Below are positions 17,065 through 26,205 of a stretch of DNA of 64,000 bases, piece after piece. Source of the DNA: CALXOJ01 sp034120015. GTDB lineage: Bacteria > Spirochaetota > Spirochaetia > JAFGXN01. The stretch lies in contig JAXEIF010000029.1 in assembly GCA_034120015.1 (NCBI GenBank), forward strand, positions 1 to 64,000, written 5' to 3'. The position numbers were made by a program, and so were the translations under genes. Every line of letters starts with the position of its first letter. Within the stretch, counting starts at the first letter, position 1. The notes beneath the pieces were generated by a model, which was not told the DNA's origin, ran no database searches, and saw only the letters and a program-made list of their open reading frames with translations.

Positions 17065-17427
17065 ATGGAAGATCGGTTTATCAGCGAAATGGAACAACTC
17101 CTCATCGCTCAGGAAGAGGAAATTATCAAAAATCTGCTTTCCGAGAATGAGTCATTCGAAGGGTTGATTAATGATACGGTTCCGAAAGACAATGTCGATC
17201 AGGCTGCCGGCGATATGGACAGTAAAGTATTGGATGTTGTTGTCCGGCGTGAACTGCAGAAGCTGGCACAGGTCAGAAATGCTATTGCCAAAATCAAATC
17301 GAACCATTACGGGATTTGTATCCGATGCGGGAATAAAATTTCACAGGACCGACTCAGAGCTATTCCGTATGCGACGGTTTGTATGGACTGTAAGACGGCT
17401 TTGGAAAAAAAAGACGTTGCAAAATAA
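17065..17427 (+). CDS. dksA: DksA/TraR-type zinc-finger protein
   Basis: A 120-aa protein of the DksA/TraR family. An N-terminal helical hairpin of about 80 residues is followed by a four-cysteine zinc finger, C85-x2-C88-x17-C106-x2-C109. DksA proteins enter the RNA polymerase secondary channel and, often with ppGpp, adjust initiation at growth-rate-controlled promoters. The protein is shorter than E. coli DksA (151 aa). The acidic tip lies around D-x-x-x-D in the hairpin, but the exact D-x-x-D-x-A motif is not clear, so activity may differ. The ATG follows GAGAGG. The next gene starts 3 bp after its stop. Confidence 0.85.
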   Translation: MEDRFISEMEQLLIAQEEEIIKNLLSENESFEGLINDTVPKDNVDQAAGDMDSKVLDVVVRRELQKLAQVRNAIAKIKSNHYGICIRCGNKISQDRLRAIPYATVCMDCKTALEKKDVAK

Positions 17428-17430
17428 AAA

Positions 17431-18336
17431 ATGACATTGATTCCTCTTGCTGTTATTACCGCTGTTCTCTTTTTTATTTTTTTACCGGCTGTGTTTTCAC
17501 TTCACGCCCTGTTCGAATATCGCAGAATTAGGCATGCCGTCGTCCGGTCGACGGTAACGGGTTTTCTTTCGACCGATTCGAAAGACGGAGAATTTTACCG
17601 GTGTTTCGGAACATTCGACGGATTTAAAGATAATAACGAAATTTGGGTTCGTACGGACAATGTCCTTGTTAAAGTGAATATGAATCGCGGTCGGGTTATT
17701 TCCGTTCCGGAAAAGGTAAACAGGAAGCAGCGCGGTTTTTGGGGAGGAAAAATACCCGGGTCTTTGAAAATTATCAAATGGAAAAAGCTGAACACTCTGG
17801 CATCGGGGGCCCGTCTGTTTCTTTTCGGGAGAGTCCGTTCGGAAGGATCTCTGTTTTGTCTCGATGCGGAGGATAAAGACTCGCTTGTGGTTTTGTATGA
17901 GGGCGACAGCGAAGGACTGGATCGGGAACTGGTCGTCCAGGCCAAAAGCAGATATACCTATTTTCAGTCCTCGTCGTTATCGGTTCTGGTTTTGGGTGCG
18001 CTTTCGATGTGTCTGCTTTCTGTTTTTGAATACAGGATCAGCGGATTCTCGTTTTTGTTTTTTATCTACCTGCTGACGGCTGCTGTCCCCGTTTTGTTTT
18101 TTGTTCCACCCGGGTGTCTGCTGCTTCTGCTTTCCTATAATTTAAAGTACAAGGTTTTTCTTTTAAGGCACGACTATTATTTTCATTATTTCAGTAAAAA
18201 CGGAGAAAAACCGAATGCTGTCAATTATTGGCGGAAACTGTGGCTTTATGAAATTTCCGCCGTTGCCGCAGCCGTCGGCGCAGCTGTCATTAATTTTGTT
18301 TTTTTTATGCTGATGCTTTACTTTCTGGTGCTGTAG
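17431..18336 (+). CDS. Hypothetical multi-span membrane protein
   Basis: No family is recognised. The 301-aa protein has one hydrophobic helix at the N-terminus (about 3-25) and a soluble, basic, beta-looking section of about 150 residues. Three more helices follow (about 184-205, 210-238 and 275-300). It lies 3 bp after the dksA-like gene and is probably co-transcribed. Its last 19 bp overlap the convergent RNA-binding protein gene. A soluble domain between anchors might face the cytoplasm or periplasm; nothing in it points to a substrate. Confidence 0.7.
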   Translation: MTLIPLAVITAVLFFIFLPAVFSLHALFEYRRIRHAVVRSTVTGFLSTDSKDGEFYRCFGTFDGFKDNNEIWVRTDNVLVKVNMNRGRVISVPEKVNRKQRGFWGGKIPGSLKIIKWKKLNTLASGARLFLFGRVRSEGSLFCLDAEDKDSLVVLYEGDSEGLDRELVVQAKSRYTYFQSSSLSVLVLGALSMCLLSVFEYRISGFSFLFFIYLLTAAVPVLFFVPPGCLLLLLSYNLKYKVFLLRHDYYFHYFSKNGEKPNAVNYWRKLWLYEISAVAAAVGAAVINFVFFMLMLYFLVL

Positions 18337-18815
18337 GAAACGGTAATTTTTTTGCCGTTGAGCGATGTTCCCGTAACCGTTTTGACGGCACGCTCCGCGT
18401 CGTCCGCATCAATTTCAATAAACGAATAGGCCGGAAAAACGCGCACTGTCGCTATTTTTGTCAGCGGGATATCCAGGGTTTTCCCGAAATGACGGCTTAG
18501 ATCCGAAGCATTGACTTTATTGCGTTTGCCGGCATTGACAAACAAATTAACGAAGCCTTCCGTAACCGTTTGCGGTTTGGACGCCGCTTTGGGTTTTCCG
18601 TTGTTTTGAGACCGGCTGTTTCCGGCTGCGGGCTTTGCGCATGAGGAAAGGAGAAACCAGGCGGCTGCATAGCGGCGGTAACGGTAGGGAATTTGCTTTC
18701 GTACGGCTTTTGCGGCGCGAACCAGAAGTTCCGGGTCGTTGCAGTTTTTGATCAGATCCGCTGTTTCGGCTGCTTTTTTTGATATTTCTTCAATCAGTCG
18801 GGTTTTTTCATCCAT
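18318..18815 (-). CDS. Stand-alone DbpA-type RNA-binding domain protein
   Basis: The C-terminal half (about residues 85-165) has the fold pattern of the RNA-binding domain that ends DbpA/CsdA DEAD-box helicases: L-F-V-N-A-G-K-R-N, D-L-S-R-H-F, I-A-T-V-R-V-F-P-A-Y-S-F-I-E-I and a final L-N-G-K-K-I-T-V-S. In those enzymes this domain grips structured RNA such as the 23S peptidyl-transferase hairpin. Here no helicase motifs are present; the N-terminal half is a helical, Ala/Lys-rich segment. It may be an RNA chaperone or ribosome-assembly factor. It is 165 aa with a weak AAGGA-type ribosome site, convergent with the previous gene. Confidence 0.75.
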   Translation of the reverse strand: MDEKTRLIEEISKKAAETADLIKNCNDPELLVRAAKAVRKQIPYRYRRYAAAWFLLSSCAKPAAGNSRSQNNGKPKAASKPQTVTEGFVNLFVNAGKRNKVNASDLSRHFGKTLDIPLTKIATVRVFPAYSFIEIDADDAERAVKTVTGTSLNGKKITVSYSTRK

Positions 18816-18897
18816 GCCTTTTTTTATCCTTTTTTACCGATTTTTTCAATTGCCTTCCGACTTTCGGAAAGAATCTTTTTTCGAAAAAGAAAAAAAT

Positions 18898-18926
18898 TTG
18901 ACAACTTAACTGTTCTATTATAAAAT
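18898..18926 (+). promoter_or_regulatory. Promoter of OmpA-like gene, leaderless type
   Basis: Perfect TTGACA (18898-18903), 17-nt spacer, TAAAAT (18921-18926), then only 5 nt to the ATG at 18932. Transcription should begin at the start codon. Confidence 0.75.
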
Positions 18927-18931
18927 AGGGC

Positions 18932-20137
18932 ATGAGAAATTTATTTTTATCATTACTGTCGGTATTTATTACCGTAAACACATTCGGTCAGCAGCCGGCA
19001 TTTCGTTTGGATGAGCGAAGACAATATAAGGAAGTAAAAACCATCAACGAGAGCGTTTACCTTAACGGAGAGTTTTCGCATTCGGCGACCGTTAACGAAA
19101 AAACGGCGACATTGGTTTTGGATGCAGAAGAAGACAGATCGTTGGTTCGTTCGTCTGTTGCCGATTCTGTTTATAAGGCTGTTTTTGGCGAAATCCGCGG
19201 CTTTGTACTGGAGTCTTCGCGTGAATACGACTATTACCGTGATGCGAGAGGGAATATCGAAATGGTTTCCGATTCCGCTTTTCCGGTGCTGAGAAACATT
19301 CCCGTTTTTCCCGATAAAAAAGAGCCGTTAAAAATCGGAGAAAAATGGTATAACAAAGCTTTCGAAAGTCATGATTTAAAAGATTATTTCGGTATCGAGG
19401 AACCTCTGGTTTTCCCTGTTTCCGTCGAAAACGAACTGCTCGGTATGCGAAAATTCAATGATTTAAACTGTTACGCGATTGCTGTCCGATATAATATTTA
19501 CTATAAACCGGAACCTATGAAGAGCGTTTATAATGCTTATCCGGTAAAAGTAACCGGGTTTTCGAAAAGAACGGTTTACTGGAATGAGGAATGGGGGCTT
19601 CCTGCCGGCAGTGACGAAACTTTCAGTATTGTATTTGAAATGTCCGACGGACAGATTTTGGAGTACAAAGGCGAAGCTCATTCCAAAACAACACAGACAC
19701 GTGTTTTGACGGAGGATGAATTTTCTTCCGTAAAAAATGCTTTGGAAGATGAATTGACAAAGGTTGATCAAAGCGAAAAAGGTATTCACATCACATTGGA
19801 AAATATCCGTTTTACCGCCGAATCTTCGGAACTGCTTCCTTCGGAAAAGACCAGACTGGATGCGGTAGCCGATCAGTTGAAGAAATTCCGTGACAGGGAT
19901 ATCACCATTGTCGGTCACACGGCATTGGCAGGAACCGAAGAAGGGCGTTATCAGCTTTCGGAAAGACGGGCGTCTGTAGTGTTCGATTATCTGACTGAAA
20001 AAGAAGCTTTCGGTGAGCTTCAAAATATAACGCTGGTTCCGATGGGAGCCAGACAGCCGCATCCCGAGGGCGACAACAAAACGCCGGAAGGAATGGCAAA
20101 AAACAGACGTGTCGAAATTATCATTTTAAACAACTGA
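18932..20137 (+). CDS. OmpA-family envelope protein
   Basis: The 401-aa protein has a signal peptide (1-19, ending N-T-F-G-Q) and a beta-rich unknown region of about 250 residues. A C-terminal OmpA/MotB peptidoglycan-binding domain (about 285-400) is marked by I-R-F, S-S-E-L-L-P-S-E, L-S-E-R-R-A and the end N-R-R-V-E-I. It would sit in the periplasm or outer membrane and tether it to the cell wall. One oddity: the usual G-H-T-D that contacts diaminopimelate reads G-H-T-A here, so ligand binding may be altered. It is first in a pair with era (10-bp gap) and is predicted to have a leaderless mRNA. Confidence 0.85.
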   Translation: MRNLFLSLLSVFITVNTFGQQPAFRLDERRQYKEVKTINESVYLNGEFSHSATVNEKTATLVLDAEEDRSLVRSSVADSVYKAVFGEIRGFVLESSREYDYYRDARGNIEMVSDSAFPVLRNIPVFPDKKEPLKIGEKWYNKAFESHDLKDYFGIEEPLVFPVSVENELLGMRKFNDLNCYAIAVRYNIYYKPEPMKSVYNAYPVKVTGFSKRTVYWNEEWGLPAGSDETFSIVFEMSDGQILEYKGEAHSKTTQTRVLTEDEFSSVKNALEDELTKVDQSEKGIHITLENIRFTAESSELLPSEKTRLDAVADQLKKFRDRDITIVGHTALAGTEEGRYQLSERRASVVFDYLTEKEAFGELQNITLVPMGARQPHPEGDNKTPEGMAKNRRVEIIILNN

Positions 20138-20147
20138 GCCGGATCTG

Positions 20148-21041
20148 ATGAAAAGCGGTTTTGCTGTTGTTGTCGGAAGACCGTCTTCCGGGAAGTCCAC
20201 ACTGGTGAATACTTTATGCGGTCATAAAGTTTCGATTGTATCGTCCGTACCGCAAACAACGCGGCGGATGGTGCGTGGTATTGTCAATAGAGAAGCGGGG
20301 CAGATTGTGTTTCTCGATACGCCAGGCTTTCATCTTTCCGAGAAAGAATTCAACCGTAATTTAAATGAGATGGTTTCCGCCGCACTCCGCGAAGAACCGG
20401 ATACGGTTCTCTATACGGTAGATTTAACGAGGGAGCCCGGAGAAGAGGAAGCGGCACTGGCCGGGCTTTTGTCTCGGGAGGGAATCTGTCCCGTGATTGC
20501 TTTTAACAAAGCCGATGCGGTTGAGGGCAGTGAAGAATCCGCGGTAGAAAAATATACCCGGTTTTTCGGCCGGTTTTGGGATCGGGTGTCGGGAACGGCA
20601 GTGTCCGCACTTAAAAATTCGGGAACGGAACAGCTGCTGGGTTTGCTGTTTGCCGGGTTGGAAGAAGGGGAATCTCTTTATCCGGTCGATTATTATACGG
20701 ACCAGACTCCCGAATTCCGTATTGCCGAAATCATCCGTGAAAAAGCGATGAACCGGCTCGGTGACGAGCTGCCTCATTCGATTTATGTGGAAGTGGCCGA
20801 TTTGGAATGTTCTTCCGATAATGATCTCTGGATACGGGCTTTTATTTGTGTCGAGCGCGATTCGCAAAAAGGAATTGTTATCGGAAAAAACGGAGAAAAG
20901 CTCGGCTCCATTCGAAAAGCGGCCAAACGCGAACTGAAATCGGTTTTTCCGCAAAATATCAGTTTGGATTTACGTGTGAAAGTAAACCGTAACTGGCGCA
21001 AAAACAGCTATCAGATTAAATCTGTACTGGATTTAAATTAA
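20148..21041 (+). CDS. era: GTPase Era
   Basis: Era is an essential GTPase that binds the 3' end of 16S rRNA during 30S maturation at the cytoplasmic membrane. The 297-aa protein has G1 G-R-P-S-S-G-K-S-T, the switch region Q-T-T-R, G3 D-T-P-G-F-H, G4 N-K-A-D and a C-terminal KH domain with G-I-V-I-G-K-N-G-E-K-L-G-S-I. The G5 motif is degenerate (T-A-V-S-A-L-K). The ribosome site is weak (GGATCTG just upstream), so translation probably depends on the preceding OmpA-like gene 10 bp away. Confidence 0.95.
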   Translation: MKSGFAVVVGRPSSGKSTLVNTLCGHKVSIVSSVPQTTRRMVRGIVNREAGQIVFLDTPGFHLSEKEFNRNLNEMVSAALREEPDTVLYTVDLTREPGEEEAALAGLLSREGICPVIAFNKADAVEGSEESAVEKYTRFFGRFWDRVSGTAVSALKNSGTEQLLGLLFAGLEEGESLYPVDYYTDQTPEFRIAEIIREKAMNRLGDELPHSIYVEVADLECSSDNDLWIRAFICVERDSQKGIVIGKNGEKLGSIRKAAKRELKSVFPQNISLDLRVKVNRNWRKNSYQIKSVLDLN

Positions 21042-21062
21042 AATAAAAAAGGAGAATGTTTT

Positions 21063-24000
21063 ATGAGGAGAAAGAGAGGAATTGCGGGGCTGCTGTTTCT
21101 GCTGACGGCGGGAGCACTGTGTGCCGGAGCTCCGGAATGGGAAAATCACAAAATTTTCGGAATTAATAAGGAACCGTCGCATGCGACATTCTACTACGAT
21201 CCGCAAAATTCCGACGAAGTGATCCTTTTGAACGGCGAGTGGGATTTTCATTGGGTAAAACAGCCTTCCGAGCGTCCGTTTGATTTTTACAGGGATGATT
21301 ACGATACTTCTTCGTGGGACAAAATTAAGGTTCCGTCCAGCTGGCAGCTGTCCGGTTATGACAAACCGATTTACACGAATTTTATTTTTCCGTTTCGCGT
21401 CCGATGGCCGAGAATTATGGGATCCCAACCGAAAGATTATACAGCCAACGAGTTTCCGAACCCGGTCGGTTCTTATAAACGTATCTTTGAAATTCCGGAA
21501 TCCTGGGACGGCAGCAAAATTACGCTTCATTTTGCCGGTGTGGAAAGTGCCATGTATGTTTGGGTGAACGGTGAAAAAGTCGGATACAGTCAGGACAGCT
21601 TTCTGCCGGCCGAATTCGACATCACAAAATATGCGAAACCGGGAATCAATACTGTTGCCGTCGAAGTTTACAGATGGTGTGACGGAAGTTATCTGGAAGA
21701 CCAGGACTTTTGGCGTCTGAGCGGTATTTTCCGTGATGTGTACGTTTATACCCGCCCGGTAATGCATCTGGCCGATTATTTTTTCAAAACCGATTTGAGT
21801 GCCGATTTAAAAACGGCAAAGGTCGATTTGGATCTGACCTTCTCCAATGCGGCCGGGGTCGAACAGACGGCAACGGTATCGGTTGCTCTTTCCCGCGGTT
21901 TCGAAGATGTTTACAGCATGACAAAGGATATTGTTTTGGCTGCCGGGAAAACGGCGACGGAAACGGTTTCGTTCGAGGTTCAAAACCCCGCTTTATGGGA
22001 TTGCGAAGTCCCCAATCTGTATGATTTGCTGATTGAAGTCGAAAACGGCGGACGCAAACAGACGGTGGAGTTCCGGCCCGGTTTCCGCAGACTGGAAATT
22101 AAAGACGGCGTTATGTACATGAACGGAAAAACCTTTAAAACGAAAGGTGTCAACCGTCACGAAACGCATCCGGATAAAGGGCGATCGTTGACAAAAGAAG
22201 ATATGATTCGGGAAATCAAGTTGATGAAACAGTATAACATAAACACCGTGAGAACATCACACTATCCGAATCAGCCGGTCTGGTATCAGCTGTGTGATGA
22301 ATACGGTATTTATGTTATGGATGAGGCCAATGTGGAAACGCACTGGCTGATGTACTGGCCCAACTCGCCGGCATTGTATAAAAGCTGGGAACCTGCTTTT
22401 GTGGATCGCGGAGTCAATATGGTGAATCGGGATAAGAATCACCCGTCGATTATTTTCTGGTCGCTTGGAAACGAAGCCGGGATCGGTCCGAATTTCAGAG
22501 CGATGAAAAAGGCTATGAAAGCGATCGACTCGTCGAGACCGTTCCATTATCAGGTGCAGAATTCGGTAGCCGATATTGACGGATATTTTTATCCCGGGGT
22601 TTCCGATGTGAAAAGGATTGCCGAAAACAAAAAGAAACCGCAGTTTCTGTCGGAATACCTGCATGCCATGGGAAATGCATGCGGAAATATGAAGGAGTTC
22701 TGGGATGTCATTTATGAAAATGACAACTTTCTCGGAGGCTGCATCTGGGACTGGGTCGATCAGTCTATCCGTGCGGAAATGCAGGAAAACGGACTCGGAA
22801 AGCCGGCGCCGTATAAAGAGAAAGGAACTTTTTTCGCGTACGGCGGATCGTTCGGTGATAAACCGAATATGCGTCAGTTCTGTATGAACGGATTGCTGTT
22901 GCCGACACGTCAGGTAACGGGTAAACTGGCCGAAGTAAAAAAAGTTCATCAGTTTGTTTTCTTTGAAGACGATGATGCCGACGACGGCGAAATCAGAATT
23001 ACCAACAAATATCAGACTTTGAATTTGAATCAGTTCGATATCCGTTATGAGGTGACCGAAAACGGAAAACGCAAAAGCAGCGGGCGTATTGATATCGATT
23101 CGTTGGCTCCGGGGAAAACAATGGAAGTTAAAATCGATTTGGATTCCGTCCGAAAAAAAGCTGTCAGCGGGGCCGATTACTATTTAACCGTTACGGCATC
23201 ACTAAAAAATCGCGAAAAATGGGCTCCGGCCGGTCATGTTGTTGCGGCGGAACAGTTTGCATTGGATTGGGGGGCCGAATTTAAAGAAGCTCCTGTCGGA
23301 CAGGGCAGCCGGCTGCTTGTCGAAGACTTTTCCAACCTCGTACGTATAGTGGCCGAAGATGCTTCGTTCGAAGTGACCTTCAGCAAAAATACGGGAACGG
23401 TTTCTCTGCTGAGATATGGCGATCTGACTGTTATTTCAGGAGAAAACAACGGTCCGCAACTCGATTTTTACCGGGCTCCGGTAGATAACGAAATCGGCGG
23501 TGTGTTACCCGGTATTTATAAGACGTTCGAGGCTCAGGGATACTCGGATATTAAAACAGATGTCGATCGGGTTAAATTTGATCAAAAAGACGATTACGAA
23601 GTCGAAGTGCTTACGGGAATGAGCCGAAGAACGGTCAAACGCGGTGTCGGTTTTGATGTCGAAATGAAATGGACCGTCAGCGGTGACGGACGTATTCGTT
23701 GCGAGGTTGAGTACGACGGTAAGAACATTCTGCCGGATCTGCCGAGAATCGGTGTTACCATGAATGTCAACAAAGCATTGCAAAATGTGGCTTATTTCGG
23801 CCGCGGTCCGATGGAGAACTATCCGGACAGAAAGACCGGATCCTTTATCGGTTTATATGAAGCGACTGTCGACGAATTCTTTGTTCCGTACGGGAAACCT
23901 CAGGATTGCGGAAACCGCTGCGATGTCAAATTCGCCGAATTAACCGATGATCGCGGAAACGGATTTGTTTTGACGGCTCCCGAAGGGCTGTCCTTTAAGG

Positions 24001-24194
24001 CACTGAACTACACCGCAAAAGAGTTGTGGGAAAATAAATATTGGGCTTTTCTGGAAAAAGCCGATTATGTAGTGATCAACCTGGATCATCAGGTGCGCGG
24101 TCTGGGAAATGCTTCATGCGGTCCGTTACCCGAAAAACAGTACATCATTAAAGATAAGTCAGACAGTTTCGAGTTCTTCATTTCCCGAAACTAA
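21063..24194 (+). CDS. Secreted beta-galactosidase (GH2)
   Basis: A full-length 1043-aa LacZ-type glycoside hydrolase family 2 enzyme that cleaves beta-galactosides. Order: signal peptide (1-22), sugar-binding jelly roll (about 50-230), Ig-like domain (240-345), TIM barrel (346-630), then C-terminal domains including the small-chain N region (about 750-1040). The acid/base is E471 in S-L-G-N-E-A-G, and the nucleophile is E531 in S-E-Y-L-H-A-M-G-N. Unlike E. coli LacZ it has a signal peptide, so it acts outside the cytoplasm. AAGGAG precedes the ATG. A strong terminator follows. It may be co-transcribed with era (21-bp gap); no regulator is next to it. Confidence 0.94.
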   Translation: MRRKRGIAGLLFLLTAGALCAGAPEWENHKIFGINKEPSHATFYYDPQNSDEVILLNGEWDFHWVKQPSERPFDFYRDDYDTSSWDKIKVPSSWQLSGYDKPIYTNFIFPFRVRWPRIMGSQPKDYTANEFPNPVGSYKRIFEIPESWDGSKITLHFAGVESAMYVWVNGEKVGYSQDSFLPAEFDITKYAKPGINTVAVEVYRWCDGSYLEDQDFWRLSGIFRDVYVYTRPVMHLADYFFKTDLSADLKTAKVDLDLTFSNAAGVEQTATVSVALSRGFEDVYSMTKDIVLAAGKTATETVSFEVQNPALWDCEVPNLYDLLIEVENGGRKQTVEFRPGFRRLEIKDGVMYMNGKTFKTKGVNRHETHPDKGRSLTKEDMIREIKLMKQYNINTVRTSHYPNQPVWYQLCDEYGIYVMDEANVETHWLMYWPNSPALYKSWEPAFVDRGVNMVNRDKNHPSIIFWSLGNEAGIGPNFRAMKKAMKAIDSSRPFHYQVQNSVADIDGYFYPGVSDVKRIAENKKKPQFLSEYLHAMGNACGNMKEFWDVIYENDNFLGGCIWDWVDQSIRAEMQENGLGKPAPYKEKGTFFAYGGSFGDKPNMRQFCMNGLLLPTRQVTGKLAEVKKVHQFVFFEDDDADDGEIRITNKYQTLNLNQFDIRYEVTENGKRKSSGRIDIDSLAPGKTMEVKIDLDSVRKKAVSGADYYLTVTASLKNREKWAPAGHVVAAEQFALDWGAEFKEAPVGQGSRLLVEDFSNLVRIVAEDASFEVTFSKNTGTVSLLRYGDLTVISGENNGPQLDFYRAPVDNEIGGVLPGIYKTFEAQGYSDIKTDVDRVKFDQKDDYEVEVLTGMSRRTVKRGVGFDVEMKWTVSGDGRIRCEVEYDGKNILPDLPRIGVTMNVNKALQNVAYFGRGPMENYPDRKTGSFIGLYEATVDEFFVPYGKPQDCGNRCDVKFAELTDDRGNGFVLTAPEGLSFKALNYTAKELWENKYWAFLEKADYVVINLDHQVRGLGNASCGPLPEKQYIIKDKSDSFEFFISRN

Positions 24195-24215
24195 ACGGAA
24201 ACTCCGTAAAAGATG

Positions 24216-24244
24216 CAACCCCTCCGAAAGGAGGGGTTGTTTTT
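24216..24244 (+). terminator. Rho-independent terminator after beta-galactosidase
   Basis: A 10-bp perfect stem (CAACCCCTCC, GAAA loop, GGAGGGGTTG) followed by TTTTT. Confidence 0.9.
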
Positions 24245-24260
24245 ATGAAACAAAAGAGCA

Positions 24261-24290
24261 TAAAAAAAAACCTCCCGGTATCGGGAGGTT
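24261..24290 (-). terminator. Rho-independent terminator of tRNA-Leu
   Basis: A 9-bp stem with a 4-nt loop (24269-24290) followed on the minus strand by a run of T. It directly follows the tRNA 3' end. Confidence 0.9.
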
Positions 24291-24372
24291 TGCGGCTGAC
24301 TGGACTTGAACCAGCATGAGTCGCCTCACTAGAACCTGAATCTAGCGTGTCTACCAATTTCACCACAGCCGC
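24291..24372 (-). tRNA. tRNA-Leu (anticodon CAG)
   Basis: An 82-nt cloverleaf on the minus strand. The acceptor stem is GCGGCTG/CAGCCGC with discriminator A. The D arm contains GGT and TAGAC. The anticodon stem CTAGA/TCTAG encloses the loop TTCAGGT, giving anticodon CAG for CUG codons. A long variable arm, typical of class II leucine tRNAs, is followed by a T arm with GGTTCAAGTCC. CCA is not encoded. It has its own promoter and terminator. Confidence 0.96.
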
Positions 24373-24384
24373 AACTCATAATGA

Positions 24385-24413
24385 ATAATAAAAAAAATGA
24401 GCGTTCGTGTCAA
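24385..24413 (-). promoter_or_regulatory. Promoter of tRNA-Leu
   Basis: Minus strand TTGACA (24413-24408), 17-nt spacer, TATTAT (24390-24385); transcription would start about 6 nt before the tRNA. Confidence 0.8.
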
Positions 24414-24480
24414 CCCTCTTCCGACGTATTCGGAAAATTTGTTAAAACGGATTTTTAAATGAGGAAGAGGGAACGGGTCG

Positions 24481-24508
24481 TTGACTTTTTTCGGGAAAAA
24501 GTTATCCT
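24481..24508 (+). promoter_or_regulatory. Promoter of first DUF1624-like gene
   Basis: TTGACT (24481-24486), 16-nt spacer, TATCCT (24503-24508). The arrangement and the bases AAAAAGTTAT around the -10 are repeated before the paralogue at 26250. Confidence 0.6.
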
Positions 24509-24526
24509 TCATAGGAAGGAGAAGTT

Positions 24527-26077
24527 ATGAATACGGATTTCAAATCAAACAGAATACTCTCTCTGGATTTTTTCAGGGGAATAGCCATTCTGGGAGTTGT
24601 GATTGTCCACCTGGTGATTATCGGTATTTTTTACGCTGTCGACAACGGGTTAAATGTGTTGCCGGTCACCGTATTGGCATTTTTTGCGCCTTTAATTGTT
24701 TTTGCGCCGATGGCCGGATTATTTGTCTTTATCAGTGCACTGGCAAACGGAATAACAGTTCAGAAACGGATAGCAAAAGGCGGATCTTTTAAAAATTCGA
24801 TTCAACCGCTGTTGATCACGGGAATTGTCCTTTTGATCGTTCATTTTATTTATATTGCGTTCTTTAAAGAACAGATGCCGACGATTTTTAATCCGGATTT
24901 TGCGCCGGGCGGACTTTTTCCGGTGCTTTTAATAAAACGGAGTTGGCCCGGATTTACACTGGATCATTTTCTGATGATTGATGCTTTTGCCATGATTATG
25001 GAATCGGTCTTCTTTGTTTTGCTTTTGTCTTTTTTTGTCTTTCATCCGAAAAATAAGAGATCTGTTGAAAGCCGGCTGCGTTTTCTTTTGATTTTTGCCA
25101 TCGTTTGGACATTTTTGTCGCCGTTTCTTTGGGCCTGTTCGCTGAAGGCAATGGAATTTTTCTATTACCAAAAGAATATCTGGCTGCGTCTGCCTGCGAT
25201 TTTTCTTTCGTTTTTTGCCGGAAAAATGCATCCGATTACAACGATTGCACCGTTTGCCATTTTCGGTTTGTGGTTTTCCGTCTTTTTATTCCAGTCTCCC
25301 GACTACCTGACGCTGAGACGGGAAACGTATAAAGTCAGTGGTATTTTGGCGGGAATGGCTCTTATTTCCCTCTTGTTCAAGGCTTTTCTCTGTTTTGCGA
25401 AAGAGACGGCTGTTTACCGCTTTTTTCATGCTGTCGGAATTGTGGAAGCTTTTTCCATGAATGCACCGGCAAAACTGCCGCATATTGATCCGCGTTCTTC
25501 TATTGAAGCCGGTGATTTTATGAATTCGGTTTTAAACTTCATTGTTGTTCCTCCCGAATGGGTTTTCATCGCTATGATTATCTGCTTTTTGTTTTATCCG
25601 AAGTTTATAAAGGCATTTGATTATCAGACGGATGAAAGAAAAGCGTATCTGGCGAAAAAAATTCAGCCGATTCGCCGGTTCGGAACTCTGTCTTTAACGA
25701 TTTTTTTCTTTGAATGTATGGTTCAGACATTGTTTTCTCAATTCTACAGGTCTTTCCTGATACCGCATTTAAAGAACACGGAATTTTTCGGATTTCTGTT
25801 TCGTTCTCCGTTTTACGTTACTCCCAAAGAACAGATTGCCCTTTTTGACGATTTTATGGTCATGTGGCCTGTTTGGATTTTGTATTTGGCAACGGCAATC
25901 GGTTTCTGGTTTTTAATTCTGTATCTTTGGGAAAAGGCGGGTTATAAGGGAAGTTTTGAATGGCTGATTTACCGCATGACGGGATCGTTTCGCAAAATAA
26001 AATCGGATAAGATGGCAGCGGCGACCGATACGGCCATCTACAGCCGTGATAAGCAAACCGGGAAAGGTGCCGAATAG
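24527..26077 (+). CDS. Multi-span membrane protein, acyltransferase-like (paralogue 1)
   Basis: A 516-aa integral membrane protein with about ten hydrophobic helices. The N-terminal motif R-I-L-S-L-D-F-F-R-G-I-A-I-L-G-V, followed by an in-helix His (V-I-V-H), resembles the DUF1624/DUF418 and heparan-glucosaminide acetyltransferase-like group. Members are thought to transfer acyl groups across membranes. Other recurrent features are F-A-P-M-A-G-L-F-V-F-I and M-H-P-I-T-T. GGAAGGAG precedes the ATG. It is 40-50% identical by eye to the next gene over its whole length, so the pair is a tandem duplication. Substrate unknown. The region is AT-richer than its flanks. Confidence 0.7.
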   Translation: MNTDFKSNRILSLDFFRGIAILGVVIVHLVIIGIFYAVDNGLNVLPVTVLAFFAPLIVFAPMAGLFVFISALANGITVQKRIAKGGSFKNSIQPLLITGIVLLIVHFIYIAFFKEQMPTIFNPDFAPGGLFPVLLIKRSWPGFTLDHFLMIDAFAMIMESVFFVLLLSFFVFHPKNKRSVESRLRFLLIFAIVWTFLSPFLWACSLKAMEFFYYQKNIWLRLPAIFLSFFAGKMHPITTIAPFAIFGLWFSVFLFQSPDYLTLRRETYKVSGILAGMALISLLFKAFLCFAKETAVYRFFHAVGIVEAFSMNAPAKLPHIDPRSSIEAGDFMNSVLNFIVVPPEWVFIAMIICFLFYPKFIKAFDYQTDERKAYLAKKIQPIRRFGTLSLTIFFFECMVQTLFSQFYRSFLIPHLKNTEFFGFLFRSPFYVTPKEQIALFDDFMVMWPVWILYLATAIGFWFLILYLWEKAGYKGSFEWLIYRMTGSFRKIKSDKMAAATDTAIYSRDKQTGKGAE

Positions 26078-26090
26078 AAATTGCGGAAAA

Positions 26091-26120
26091 GATTCCGAAT
26101 CTGACATCGGAATCTTTTTT
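26091..26120 (+). terminator. Rho-independent terminator
   Basis: Stem GATTCCGA / TCGGAATC with an 8-nt loop, then TTTTTT; ends the first paralogue's transcript. Confidence 0.8.
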
Positions 26121-26205
26121 ATGCGTATGAGTACCTTTTGTTCGGAGATAATTTCATCGCTATCATAATATATCGTCAGTTTAAAATGGTTTCATGTTTT
26201 CATTG

